Assembly: GCA_940337035.1 (NCBI GenBank)
Contig: CALNHX010003008.1
Coordinates: 1-64,000 of the forward strand
Direction of reading: 5' to 3'
Origin: Agriotes lineatus
Lineage: Eukaryota > Arthropoda > Insecta > Coleoptera > Elateridae
Length of the DNA: 64,000 nt
Part shown: piece by piece, positions 1-13,456 of the stretch
Layout of the letters: each line of letters begins with the position of its first letter
Numbering within the stretch: position 1 is the stretch's first letter
The notes under the pieces: model-generated
The model's database searches: none
What the model was told of the DNA's origin: nothing
Seen by the model: only the letters and a program-made list of their open reading frames with translations
Made by a program: the position numbers and the translations under genes

Positions 1-3000
1 CATGCTTTTCAGACGTTTTAACGTACATGAACACCAAACTATTGAATTTAAATTTTTTTGGAAGCAGAAAAATTTAATATGGTAATGATTCATTGTTAAG
101 TGTGTTATAATGGTACTACTGCAAGAATTACTATACTGGAACCAATTCTAAGCTAGTTTTTGAGCACCTGTTAGTGATGCACCCTCACTCTAGCTAAAAT
201 AATTCTATTATGTTCGGCCCTAGACCGGTTAGTAGTAGAATAATTTTTATATGGTTAATATATATTACAAAACGTGGTTTTCAGACATTTTAACGTGTCT
301 GAATACCAAACTATTCAATTTGAATTTTTTTGGCAGCAGACAAATTTAATATGGTAATGATAAATTGTTAAATGAGTTATAAATGTACTACTACAAGAAT
401 TACTACTACTGTAACCAATTCTAAGCTAGTTTTTAAGCACCTGTTAGTGACGCACGCTCACTCTGGCTAAAATAATTCTATTATGTTCGGCCCTAGACCG
501 GTTAGTAGTAGAAGAATTTTTTATATGGTTAATATATATTACAAAACGTGCTTTTCAGACGTTTTAACGTACATGAATACCAAACTATTGAACTTAAATT
601 TTTTGGAAGCAGAAAAATGTAATATGGTAATGATATATTGTTAAATGGGTTATGAATGTACTACTACACGAATTAGTACTACTGAAACCAATTCTAAGCC
701 AGTTTTTGAGCACCTGTTAGTGATGCACCCTCACTCTAGCTAAAATAATTCTATTATGTTCGGCCCTAGACCGGTTAGTAGTAGAATAATTTTTATATGG
801 TTAATATATATTACAAAACGTGTTTTCAGACATTTTAACGTACATGAATACCAAACTATTCAATTTGAATTTTTTGGCAGCAGACAAATTTAATATGGTA
901 ATGATAAATTGTTAAATGAGTTATAAATGTACTACTACAAGAATTACTACTACTGTAACCAATTCTAAGCTAGTTTTTGAGCACCTGTTAGTGATGCACG
1001 CTCACTCTTGCTAAAATAGTTATACTATGTTCGGCCCTAGACCTGTTAGTAGTAAAATAATTTTTTATATGGTTAATATATATTACAAAACGTGCTTCTC
1101 AGACGTTTTAACGTACATGAACACTAAACTATTGAATTTAAATTTTTTGGTAGCCGAAAAATGTAATAGAATTTAAATTTTTTGGTAGCCGAAAAATGTA
1201 ATATGGTAATGATATATTGTTAAATGAGTTATGAATGTACTACTGCAAGAATTACTACTACTGGAATTAATTCTAAGTTGGTTTTGAGCACCTGTTAGTG
1301 ATGCACGCTCACTCTGGCTAAAATAATTTTATTATGTTCGGCCCTAGACCGGTTAGTAGTAGAATAATTTTTTATATGGTTAATATATATTACAAAACGT
1401 GCTTTTCAGACGTTTTAACGTGTCTGAATACCAAACTATTCAATTTGAATTTTTTTGAAGCAGACAAATTTAATATGGTAATGATATATTGTTAAATGAG
1501 TTGAAAATATAGTGCTACAGGAATTATTACTACTGTAACCAATTCTAAGTCAGTTTTTGAGCACTTGTTAGTGATGCACGCTCACTCTGGCTAAAATAAT
1601 TATATTATGTGCGGCCCTAGACCTGTTAGTAGTAGAATAATTTTTTATATGGTTTATATTACTGCAAAACGTGCTTTTCAGACGTTTCAACGTACATGAA
1701 TACCAAACTATTAAATTTAAATTTTTTGGAAGCAGAAAAGTGTAATATGGTAATGATATATTGTTAAATGAGATAAGAAAGTACTACTACACGAAGTAGT
1801 ACTACTGAAACCAATTCTAAGCAGTTTTGAGAACCTGTTAGTGATGCACGCTCACTCTCGCTAAAATAATTATACTATGTTCGGCCCTTAGTACCTGTTA
1901 CTAGAAGAATAATTTTTTATATGGTTAATATATATTACAAAAGGTCCTTTTAAGACGATTTAACGTATATGAACACCAACTATTGAATTAAAATTTTTGG
2001 GAAGCGAGAAAAATGTAATATGGTAATGATATATTGTTAAATGAGTTATGAATGTACTACTACACGAATTAACACTACTGAAACCAATTCTAAGCCAGTT
2101 TTTCAGCACCTGTTAGTGATGCACGCTCACTCTCGCTAAAATAATAATACTATGTGCGGCCCTAGACCTGTTAGTAGTTGAATAATTTTTTATATGGTTA
2201 ATATATATTACAAAAGGTCCTTTTAAGACGATTTAACGTATATGAACACCAAACTATTGAATTTAATTTTTTTGGAAGCAGAAAAATTTAATATGGTAAT
2301 GATATATTGTTAAGTGCGTTGTAAATGTACTCTACAAGAACACTACCAATGGAACCAATCCTAAGCCAGTTTTTGGGCACCTGTCAGTGATGCACGCTCA
2401 CTCTGACTAAAATTTATTATATTATGTTCGGCCCTAGACCTGTTAGTAATAGAATAATTTTTATATGGTTAATATTTTACTGCAAAACGTGCTTTTAAGA
2501 CGTTTTAACGTATATGAACACCAAACTATTGATTTAAATTTTTGGAAGCAGAAAACTTTAATATGGTAAGATATATTGTTAAGTGGGTAATAAATGTACT
2601 ACTACAAGAATTACTACTACTGGAACCAATTATAAGCCAGTTTTTGAGCACCTGTTAGTGATGCACGCTCACTCTGGCTAAAATAATTATTATATGGTCG
2701 GCCCTAGACCTGTTAGTAGTAGAATAATTTTTTATATGGTTTATATTTACTGCAAAACGTGCTTTTCAGACGTTTAACGTACATGAACACCAAACTATTA
2801 AATTTAAATTTTTTGGAAGCAGAAAAATTTAATATGGTAATGACATATTGTTATGTGGGTTATAAATGTACTACTACAAGAATTACTACTACTGTAACCA
2901 ATTCTAAGCCAGTTTTTGAGCAGCTGTTAGTGATGCACGCTCACTCTCGCTAAAATAATTATATTATGTTCGGCCCTAGACCTGTTAGTAGTAGAATAAT

Positions 3001-6000
3001 TTTTATATGGTTAATATTTACTGCAAAACGTGCTTTTCAGACGTTTTAACGTACATGAATACCAAACTATTGAATTTAAATTTTTTGGAAGCAGAAAAAT
3101 TTAATATGGTAATGATATATTGTTAACTGGGTTATAAATGTACTACTACAGGAATTACTACTACTGTAACTAATTCTAAGCCAGTTTTTGAGCACCTGTT
3201 AGTGATGAACGCTTACTCTGGCTAAAATAAATATATTATCTTCGGCCCTAGACCTGTTAGTAGTAGAATAATTTTTTATATGGTTAATATTTACTGCAAA
3301 ACGTGCTTTCAGACGTTTTAACGTACATGAATACCAAACTATTGAATTTAAATTTTTTGGAAGCAGTAAAATTTAATATGGTAATGATATATTGTTAAGT
3401 GGGTTATAAATGTACTACTACTGGAACCAATTCTAAGCTAGTTTTTGAGCACCTGTTAGTGATTCACGCTCTCTCTGGCTAAAATAATTTCTATTATGTT
3501 CGGCCCTAGACGGTTAGTAGTAGAATAATTTTTATATGGTTAATATATATTACAAAACGTGCTTTTCAGACATTTTAACTTGTCTGAATACCAAACTATT
3601 CAATTTGAATTTTTTGGAAGCAGACAAATTTAATATGGTAATGATATATTGTTAAATGAGTTGAAAATATAGTACTACAGGAATTACTACTACTGTAACC
3701 AATTCTAAGCCAGTTTTTGAGCACTTGTTAGTGATGCACGCTTACTCTGGCTAAAATAAATATATTATGTTCGGCCCTAGACCTGTTAGTAGTAGAATAA
3801 ATTTTTTATAAGGTTTATATTTACTGCAAAACGTGCTTTTCAGACGTTTTAACGTACATGAATACCAAACTATTGAATTTAAATTTTTTGGAAGCAGAAA
3901 AATTTATATGGTAATGATATATTGTTAAGTGGGTTATAAATGTACTACTACAAGAATTACTACTACTGAAACAATTCTAAGCCAGTTTTTGAGCACCTGT
4001 TAGTGATGAACGCTCACTCTCGCTATAATTATTCTATTATGTTCGGCCTAGACCGGTTAGTAGTAGAATAATTTTTTATATGGTTAATATATATTACAAA
4101 ACGTGCTTTTCAGACATCTTAACGTGTCTGAATACCAAACTACTCAATTTGAATTTTTTGGAAGCAGACAAATTTAATATGGTAATGATATATTGTTAAG
4201 TGAGTTGAAAATATAGTACTACAGGAATTACTACTACTGTAACCAATTCTAAGCCAGTTTTTGAGCACCTGTTAGTGATGAACGCTTTACTCTGGCTAAA
4301 CTAAATATATTTTCTTCGGCCCTAGATCTATTAGTAGTAGAATAATTTTTTATATGGTTATATATATTACAAAACGTGCTTTTCAGACGTTTTAACGTAT
4401 ATGAACACCAAACTATTGAAATTAAATTTTTTGGAATTAGTAAAATTTAATATGGTAATGATATATTGTTAAGTGGGTTATAAATGTACTACTACTGGAA
4501 CCAATGCTAAGCTAGTTTTTGAGCACCTGTTAGTGATGCACGCTCACTCTGGCTAAAATAATTCTATTATGTTCGGCCCTAGACCGGTTAGTAGTAGAAT
4601 AATTTTTTTATATTGTTAATATTTACTGCAAAACGTAATTTTACAGACGTTTTAACGTACATGAATACCAAAACTATTGAATTTGAATATTTTGGATGCA
4701 GAAAATGTAATATGGTAATGATATATTGTTAAATGAGTTATGAATGTACTACTACACGAATTAGTACTACTGAAACCAATTCTAAGCCAGTTTTTGAGCA
4801 CCTGTTAGTGATGCGCGCTCACTCTCGCTAAAATAATTATATTATGTTCGGCCCTAGACCTGTTAGTAGTAGAAATTTTTTAGTATGGTTTATATTTACT
4901 GCAAAACGTGCTTTTCAGATGTATTAACGTACATGAATACCAAACTATTGAATTTAAATTTTTTGAAGCAGAAAAATTTAATATGGTAATGATATATTGT
5001 AAGTGGTTGTAAATGTGCTACTACAAGAATTACTACTACTGGAACCAATTCTAAGCTAGTTTTTGAGCACCTGTTAGTGATGCATGCTCACTCTGGCTAA
5101 AATAATTCTATTATGTTCGGCCCTAGAGCGGTTAGTAGTAGAATAATTTTTTATATGGTTTATATTTACTGCAAAACGTGCTCTTCAGACGTTTTAACGT
5201 ACATGAATACCAAACTATTGAATTAAAATTTTGTGGAAGCAGAAAAAATTTAATATGGTAATGATATATTGTTAAATGGAGTTATGAATGTACTACTACA
5301 CGAAGTAGTACTACTGAAACCAATTCTAAGCCAGTTTTTGAGCACCTGTTAGTGATGCACACACACTCCTCGCTAAAATAATTATACTATGATGGGCCCT
5401 AGACCTGTTAGTAGTAGAATAATTTTTTTATATGGTTTATATTTACTGCAAAACGTGCTTTTCAGACGTTTTAACGTACATCAATACCAAACTATTAAAT
5501 TTGAATTTTTAAAAGCAGACAAATTTAATATGGTAGTGATTATATTCTTAAGTGGTTGTAAATGTGCTACTACAAGAATTACTACTACTGGAACCAATTC
5601 TAAGCTAGTTTTTGAGCACCTGTTAGTGATGCACGCTCACTCTGGCTAAAATAATTATATTATGGTCGGCCCTAGACCTGTTAGTAGTAGAATAATTTTT
5701 TATATGGTTTATATTTACTGCAAAACGTGCTTTTCAGACGTTTTAACGTACATGAATACCAAACTATTAAATTTAAATTTTTTGGAAGCAGAAAAGTGTA
5801 ATATGGTAACGATATATTGTTAAATGAGTTATGAATGTACTACTACACGAAGTAGTACTACTGAAACAATTCTAAGCCAGTTTTTGAGCACCTGTTAGTG
5901 ATGCACACACACTCTCGCTAAAATAATTATACTATGATGGGCCCTAGACCTGTTAGTAGTAGAATAATTTTTATATGGTTTATATTTACTGCAAAACGTG

Positions 6001-9000
6001 CTTTTCAGACGTTTTAACGTACATCAATACCAAACTATTAAATTTGAATTTTTAAAAGCAGACAAATTTAATATGGTAGTGATATATTCTTAAGTGGTTG
6101 TAAATGTGCTACTACAAGCATTACTACTACTGGAACCAATTCTAAGCTAGTTTTTGAGCACCTGTTAGTGATGCACGCTCACTCTGGCTAAAATAATTAT
6201 ATTATGGTCGGCCCTAGACCTGTTAGTAGTAGAATAATTTTTTATATGGTTTATATTTACTGCAAAACGTGGCTTTTCAGACGTTTAACGTACATGAATA
6301 CCAAACTATTAAATTTAAATTTTTTGGAAGCAGAAAAGTGTAATATGGTAACGATATATTGTTAAATGAGTTATGAATGTACTACTACACGAAGTAGTAC
6401 TACTGAAACCAATTCTAAGCCAGTTTTTGAGCACCTGTTAGTGATGCACAATCACTCTCGCTAAAAATAATATACTATGATCGGCCCTAGACCTGTTAGT
6501 AGTAGAATCATTTTTTATATGGTTAATATATATTAACAAAACGTGCTTCTCAGACGTTTTAACGTACATGAACACTAAACTATTGAATTTAAATTTTTTG
6601 GTAGCCGAAAATGTAATATGGTAATGATATATTGTTAAATGAGTTATGAATGTACTACTGCAAGAATTACTACTACTGAATTAATTCTAAGTTGGTTTTT
6701 GAGCACCTGTTAGTGATGCACGCTCACTCTGGCTAAAATAATTTTATTATGTTCGGCCTAGACCGGTTAGTAGTAGAATAATTTTTATATGGTTAATATA
6801 TATTACAAAACGTGCTTTTCAGACGTTTTAACGTGTCTGAATACCAAACTATTCAATTTGAATTTTTTTGAAGCAGACAAATTTAATATGGTAATGATAT
6901 ATTGTTAAATGAGTTGAAAATATAGTGCTACAGGAATTATTACTACTGTAACCAATTCTAAGTCAGTTTTTGAGCAATTGTTAGTGATGCACGCTTACTC
7001 TGGCTAAAATAAATTAATTATCTTCGTAGACCTGTTAGTAGTAGAATAATTTTTTATATGGTTTATATTTACTGCAAAACGTGCTCTTCAGACGTTTTAA
7101 CGTACATGAATACCAAACTATTGAATTTAAATTTTGTGGAATCAGAAAAATGTAATATGGTAATGATATATTGTTAAGTGGTTGTAAATGTGCTACTACA
7201 AGAATTACTACTACTGGAACCAATTCTAAGCTAGTTTTTGAGCACCTGTTAATGATGCACGCTCACTCTGGCTAAAATAATTATATTATGTTCGGCCCTA
7301 GACCTGTTAGTAGTAGAATAATTTTTTATATGGTTTATATTTACTGCAAAACGTGCTTTTCAGACGTTTTAACGTACATGAATACCAAACTATTAAATTT
7401 AAATTTTTTGGAAGCAGAAAAGTGTAATATGGTAATGATATATTGTTAAATGAGATAAGAAAGTACTACTACACGAAGTAGTACTACTGAAACCAATTCT
7501 AAGCCAGTTTATGAGCACCTGTTAGTGATGCACGCTCACTCTCGCTAAAATAATTATACTATGTTCGGCCCTAGACCTGTTACTAGAAGAATAATTTTTT
7601 ATATGGTTAATATATATTACAAAAGGTCCTTTTAAGACGATTTAACGTATATGAACACCAAACTATTGAATTAAAATTTTTTGGAAGCAGAAAAATGTAA
7701 TATGGTAATGATATATTGTTAAATGAGTTATGAATGTACTACTACACGAATTAACACTACTGAAACCAATTCTAAGCCAGTTTTTCAGCACCTGTTAGTG
7801 ATGCACGCTCACTCTCGCTAAAATAATAATACTATGTTCGGCCCTAGACCTGTTAGTAGTTGAATAATTTTTTATATGGTTAATATATATTACAAAAGGT
7901 CCTTTTAAGACGATTTAACGTATATGAACACCAAACTATTGAATTTAATTTTTTTGGAAGCAGAAAAATTTAATATGGTAATGATATATTGTTAAGTGCG
8001 TTGTAAATGTACTACTACAAGAACTACTACTAATGGAACCAATCCTAAGCCAGTTTTTGGGCACCTGTCAGTGATGCACGCTCACTCTGACTAAAATTAT
8101 TATATTATGTTCGGCCCTAGACCTGTTAGTAATAGAATAATTTTTTATATGGTTAATATTTACTGCAAAACGTGCTTTTAAGACGTTTTAACGTATATGA
8201 ACACCAAACTATTGAATTTAAATTTTTTGGAAGCAGAAAAATTTAATATGGTAAAGATATATTGTTAAGTGGGTAATAAATGTACTACTACAAGAATTAC
8301 TACTACTGGAACCAATTATAAGCCAGTTTTTGAGCACCTGTTAGTGATGCACGCTCACTCTGGCTAAAATAATTATTATATGGTCGGCCCTAGACCTGTT
8401 AGTAGTAGAATAATTTTTTATATGGTTTATATTTACTGCAAAACGTGCTTTTCAGACGTTTTAACGTATATGAACACCAAACTATTAAATTTAAATTTTT
8501 TGGAAGCAGAAAAATTTAATATGGTAATGACATATTGTTAAGTGGGTTATAAATGTACTACTACAAGAATTACTACTACTGTAACCAATTCTAAGCCAGT
8601 TTTTGAGCAGCTGTTAGTGATGCACGCTCACTCTCGCTAAAATAATTATATTATGTTCGGCCCTAGACCTGTTAGTAATAGAATAATTTTTTATATGGTT
8701 AATATTTACTGCAAAACGTGCTTTTAAGACGTTTTAACGTATATGAACACCAAACTATTGAATTTAAATTTTTTGGAAGCAGAAAAATTTAATATGGTAA
8801 AGATATATTGTTAAGTGGGTAATAAATGTACTACTACAAGAATTACTACTACTGGAACCAATTCTAAGCCAGTTTATGAGCACCTGTTAGTGATGCACGC
8901 TCACTCTCGCTAAAATAATTATACTATGTTTGGCCCTAGACCTGTTACTAGAAGAATAATTTTTTATATGGTTAATATATATTACAAAAGGTCCTTTTAA

Positions 9001-11257
9001 GACGATTTAACGTATATGAACACCAAACTATTGAATTAAAATTTTTTGGAAGCAGAAAAATGTAATATGGTAATGATATATTGTTAAATGAGTTATGAAT
9101 GTACTACTACACGAATTAACACTACTGAAACCAATTCTAAGCCAGTTTTTCAGCACCTGTTAGTGATGCACGCTCACTCTCGCTAAAATAATAATACTAT
9201 GTTCGACCCTAGACCTGTTAGTAGTTGAATAATTTTTTATATGGTTAATATTTACTGCAAAACGTGCTTTTAAGACGTTTTAACGTATATGAACACCAAA
9301 CTATTGAATTTAAATTTTTTGGAAGCAGAAAAATTTAATATGGTAAAGATATATTGTTAAGTGGGTAATAAATGTACTACTACAAGAATTACTACTACTG
9401 GAACCAATTATAAGCCAGTTTTTGAGCACCTGTTATTGATGCACGCTCACTCTGGCTAAAATAATTATTATATGGTCGGCCCTAGACCTGTTAGTAGTAG
9501 AATAATTTTTTATATGGTTTATATTTACTGCAAAACGTGCTTTTCAGACGTTTTAACGTACATGAACACCAAACTATTAAATTTAAATTTTTTGGAAGCA
9601 GAAAAATTTAATATGGTAATGACATATTGTTAAGTGGGTTATAAATGTACTACTACAAGAATTACTACTACTGTAACCAATTCTAAGCCAGTTTTTGAGC
9701 AGCTGTTAGTGATGCACGCTCACTCTCGCTAAAATAATTATATTATGTTCGGCCCTAGACCTGTTAGTAGTAGAATAATTTTTTATATGGTTAATATTTA
9801 CTGCAAAACGTGCTTTTCAGACGTTTTAACGTACATGAATACCAAACTATTGAATTTAAATTTTTTGGAAGCAGAAAAATTTAATATGGTAATGATATAT
9901 TGTTAACTGGGTTATAAATGTACTACTACAGGAATTACTACTACTGTAACCAATTCTAAGCCAGTTTTTGAGCACCTGTTAGTGATGAACGCTTACTCTG
10001 GCTAAAATAAATATATTATCTTCGGCCCTAGACCTGTTAGTAGTAGAATAATTTTTTATATGGTTAATATTTACTGCAAAACGTGCTTTTCAGACGTTTT
10101 AACGTACATGAATACCAAACTATTGAATTTAAATTTTTTGGAAGCAGTAAAATTTAATATGGTAATGATATATTGTTAAGTGGGTTATAAATGTACTACT
10201 ACTGGAACCAATTCTAAGCTAGTTTTTGAGCACCTGTTAGTGATTCACGCTCTCTCTGGCTAAAATAATTCTATTATGTTCGGCCCTAGACCGGTTAGTA
10301 GTAGAATAATTTTTATATGGTTAATATATATTACAAAACGTGCTTTTCAGACATTTTAACTTGTCTGAATACCAAACTATTCAATTTGAATTTTTTGGAA
10401 GCAGACAAATTTAATATGGTAATGATATATTGTTAAATGAGTTGAAAATATAGTACTACAGGAATTACTACTACTGTAACCAATTCTAAGCCAGTTTTTG
10501 AGCACTTGTTAGTGATGCACGCTTACTCTGGCTAAAATAAATATATTATGTTCGGCCCTAGACCTGTTAGTAGTAGAATAATTTTTTATAAGGTTTATAT
10601 TTACTGCAAAACGTGCTTTTCAGACGTTTTAACGTACATGAATACCAAACTATTGAATTTAAATTTTTTGGAAGCAGAAAAATTTAATATGGTAATGATA
10701 TATTGTTAAGTGGGTTATAAATGTACTACTACAAGAATTACTACTACTGAAACCAATTCTAAGCCAGTTTTTGAGCACCTGTTAGTGAGGAACGCTCACT
10801 CTCGCTAAAATTATTCTATTATGTTCGGCCCTAGACCGGTTAGTAGTAGAATAATTTTTTATATGGTTAATATATATTACAAAACGTGCTTTTCAGACAT
10901 CTTAACGTGTCTGAATACCAAACTACTCAATTTGAATTTTTTGGAAGCAGACAAATTTAATATGGTAATGATATATTGTTAAGTGAGTTGAAAATATAGT
11001 ACTACAGGAATTACTACTACTGTAACCAATTCTAAGCCAGTTTTTGAGCACCTGTTAGTGATGAACGCTTACTCTGGCTAAAATAAATATATTTTCTTCG
11101 GCCCTAGATCTATTAGTAGTAGAATAATTTTTATATGGTTAATATATATTACAAAACGTGCTTTTCAGACGTTTTAACGTATATGAACACCAAACTATTG
11201 AAATTAAATTTTTTGGAATTAGTAAAATTTAATATGGTAATGATATATTGTTAAGTG
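1..11257. repeat. Tandem satellite array, ~272-bp monomer (main block)
   Basis: About 41 head-to-tail copies of a monomer of roughly 272 bp. The landmark TTCGGCCCTAGAC recurs at 212, 485, 759, 1030, 1337 and so on to the end of the block. Other shared words are GAGCACCTGTTAGTGATGCA, ACTACTACAAGAATTACTAC and TTTTTTATATGGTTAATAT. Monomers differ by point changes and small indels. The first bases are mid-monomer, so the array continues left of the window. Short open frames here, for example 2759-2953 and 5389-5649, are chance readings of single monomers and are not called as genes. No ribozyme core (CTGANGA with GAAA) was found in the monomer. Function unknown; such arrays are usually heterochromatic. 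Confidence 0.97.
1134..1203. repeat. 35-bp direct duplication inside one satellite monomer
   Basis: The 35 bases at 1134-1168 (starting GAATTTAAATTTTTTGGTAG) are repeated exactly at 1169-1203, so this monomer is about 307 bp long. The related monomer near 6545-6610 has a single copy. Confidence 0.9.
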
Positions 11258-11944
11258 CAGGGGTCTCCAAACTACGGCCCGCGGGCCAACACCGGCCCGC
11301 GAGCACCATCAATCCGGCCCAAAATAGTTTATTTTGATTACATTGTAAAATTTACAATGTAAGTAATTCATACAAAATGATAATCAGATGTTTTTTTTAA
11401 TGACCACTTAAGAAACACAATAACTGACATAAATACACAATGAAATTTAACCTGAAGCAAGAAAACTCAATAGTCTTCTCCACGAACATTTATTTAAAAG
11501 TTAAAGCTGGCGACATGTTTCGAAACCAAATTGGTTTAATCCTCAGGCCATAATAATCATTAGTAGTAGAAGCACATGTTAAAATAGAGGTTAAAATGAG
11601 GTTAAGACTTTAAACGTTGAAGGCGAGGTAGGAATAATATTAAAAAACACCACATTGGAGAAGAAAAGTTAATTAACCAGCTAACTACGTTATAAAGATC
11701 GTTGTACTGGTTAATACATCAAAATATAGAAATTTAAAATTAAGCAAGTAAAAGAGTAGCTGTTATTGAACACGAACAGCACTCGCTGTCTGAGTCACTT
11801 ACTCGCCGGCTATTCCCAATACGAAAATTTGGGCGTAATTCAAAACTGCATTATGTTGGTATAATGAGTTACCTGGGTCTTGGCCCTTGGGACTTAGTGG
11901 AGGAGTCAATGTGGCCCTTAGGCTAAAAAGTTTGGAGACCCCTG
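11258..11944. mobile_element. hAT-type MITE (687 bp) inserted in the satellite
   Basis: The ends are perfect 16-bp terminal inverted repeats, CAGGGGTCTCCAAACT and its complement, followed inside by GC-rich ACGGCCCGCGGGCC. An 8-bp target-site duplication GTTAAGTG lies on both sides (11250-11257 and 11945-11952). TIRs starting CAGGGGTC with 8-bp duplications are typical of the hAT superfamily. No open frame of useful size is present, so it is non-autonomous. The interior carries a short segment resembling the end of a Penelope-like element (see 11508-11550). Confidence 0.93.
11508..11550 (-). ncRNA. Candidate hammerhead-ribozyme-like motif (minimal, Penelope type)
   Basis: Read on the minus strand: UGGC, then the core CUGAGGA, then an arm pair AAACC/GGUUU around a short loop, then GAAA, a 2-bp stem III (AC/GU with loop AU), the cleavage triplet GUC, and GCCA pairing back to UGGC as stem I. 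This order matches minimal hammerheads known from Penelope-like retroelements. Weak points: the base of stem II has unpaired U-U opposite C, and stem I is only 4 bp. It may be a decayed, inactive copy. This is inference from pairing by eye. Confidence 0.4.
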
Positions 11945-12766
11945 GTTAAGTGGGTTATAAATGTACTACTACTGGAACCAATGCTAAGCTAGTTTTTGAG
12001 CACCTGTTAGTGATGCACGCTCACTCTGGCTAAAATAATTCTATTATGTTCGGCCCTAGACCGGTTAGTAGTAGAATAATTTTTTATATTGTTAATATTT
12101 ACTGCAAAACGTAATTTACAGACGTTTTAACGTACATGAATACCAAACTATTGAATTTGAATTTTTTGGATGCAGAAAATGTAATATGGTAATGATATAT
12201 TGTTAAATGAGTTATGAATGTACTACTACACGAATTAGTACTACTGAAACCAATTCTAAGCCAGTTTTTGAGCACCTGTTAGTGATGCGCGCTCACTCTC
12301 GCTAAAATAATTATATTATGTTCGGCCCTAGACCTGTTAGTAGTAGAAATTTTTTTGTATGGTTTATATTTACTGCAAAACGTGCTTTTCAGATGTATTA
12401 ACGTACATGAATACCAAACTATTGAATTTAAATTTTTTTGAAGCAGAAAAATTTAATATGGTAATGATATATTGTTAAGTGGTTGTAAATGTGCTACTAC
12501 AAGAATTACTACTACTGGAACCAATTCTAAGCTAGTTTTTGAGCACCTGTTAGTGATGCACGCTCACTCTGGCTAAAATAATTCTATTATGTTCGGCCCT
12601 AGACCGGTTAGTAGTAGAATAATTTTTTATATGGTTAATATTTACTGCAAAACGTTCTTTTCAGACGTTTTAACGTATATGAACACCAAACTATTGAATT
12701 TGAATTTTTTGGAAGCAGAAAATGTAATATGGTAATGATATATTGTTAAATGAGTTATGAATGTAC
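11945..12766. repeat. Satellite array, continuation (about 3 monomers)
   Basis: The same ~272-bp monomer resumes in register immediately after the hAT MITE, with TTCGGCCCTAGAC near 12050, 12320 and 12592. It ends at the next insertion at 12767. Confidence 0.96.
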
Positions 12767-13373
12767 TAGTAATGTTCCGAATACTCGTATTCGTATTTGT
12801 ATTCGCTAGTGTTCGATATATTTTCAATATTTGTATTCGTAATCGTATTCGCCAAAATTAACACGAATATTATACGAGTATTTGACATCAAAATTATAGA
12901 AATATAGGTAAGAATTTTAATAAAAATATAAAACAAGTATTCATATATTAAATAAAACATGTTTGGACACACTAACAGGATGCAAGAGACGAGATGGGCA
13001 AAGAAAGTACTGACACAGCTGGAGAGATGAAATAGATGAAGCCATGACCCAAAGAGACCTCACGGAAGAAGACACATACAGAAGAATGGAATGGAAACTG
13101 GGGGCGGAAAAACGGCGTCAGCTGTAAAAAATCCGCATATATATATATGTTTTAAAAATATTAACCATTCTATAACATTAAATAAAAAACAAAACTATTT
13201 TCCATACTATTTCTAAAATTTGCAGCGCGTACAAAAACGATGTTGATGTTGGTATTATTCACTCACTGTAATGTATTCGAATTCGTATTCGTATACGCGA
13301 ATATTCGTAAGAGTATTTGTATTCGGTATTCGTATTCGCGAATACGAATTTTTGTATATTCGGAACATCCCTA
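12767..13373. mobile_element. Second hAT-like MITE (607 bp) with TATTCG subterminal repeats
   Basis: The left end TAGTAATGTTCCGAATA and right end (complement) TAGGGATGTTCCGAATA form TIRs with two mismatches. The 8-bp duplication GAATGTAC flanks it at 12759-12766 and 13374-13381. Both ends are rich in ATTCGTATTCG-like words, which are probable transposase-binding repeats. The middle contains a fragment of LINE coding sequence (12970-13126) and a short TA run. No transposase frame. Confidence 0.9.
12970..13126 (+). pseudogene. LINE ORF2 3'-end fragment inside the hAT MITE
   Basis: The plus strand reads WRDEIDEAMTQRDLTEEDTY, then further residues with RMEWKLGAEKRRQL and a stop. Tails of this kind (a Trp/Arg-rich C-terminus) end the reverse-transcriptase ORF of several insect LINE clades. 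Only about 50 residues remain, with a stop and probable frameshift upstream. How a LINE end came to lie inside the MITE is not visible. Confidence 0.55.
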
Positions 13374-13456
13374 GAATGTACTACTACAGAAATTAGTACT
13401 ACTGAAATCAATTCTAAGCCAGTTTTTGAGCACCTGTTAGTGATGCACGCTCACTC
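13374..13456. repeat. Satellite remnant between the MITE and the LTR element
   Basis: Part of one monomer (TACTACAGAAATTAGTACTA through GTGATGCACGCTCACTC). It begins with the second copy of the MITE duplication and ends with ACTC, the 4-bp duplication of the LTR element. Confidence 0.95.

Noticed and set aside
2759..5649. Open frames of 64-86 codons in the satellite, some with similar proteins.
   Set aside because: They are the same monomer read in a frame that happens to lack stops. They are not conserved across monomers and have no domain.
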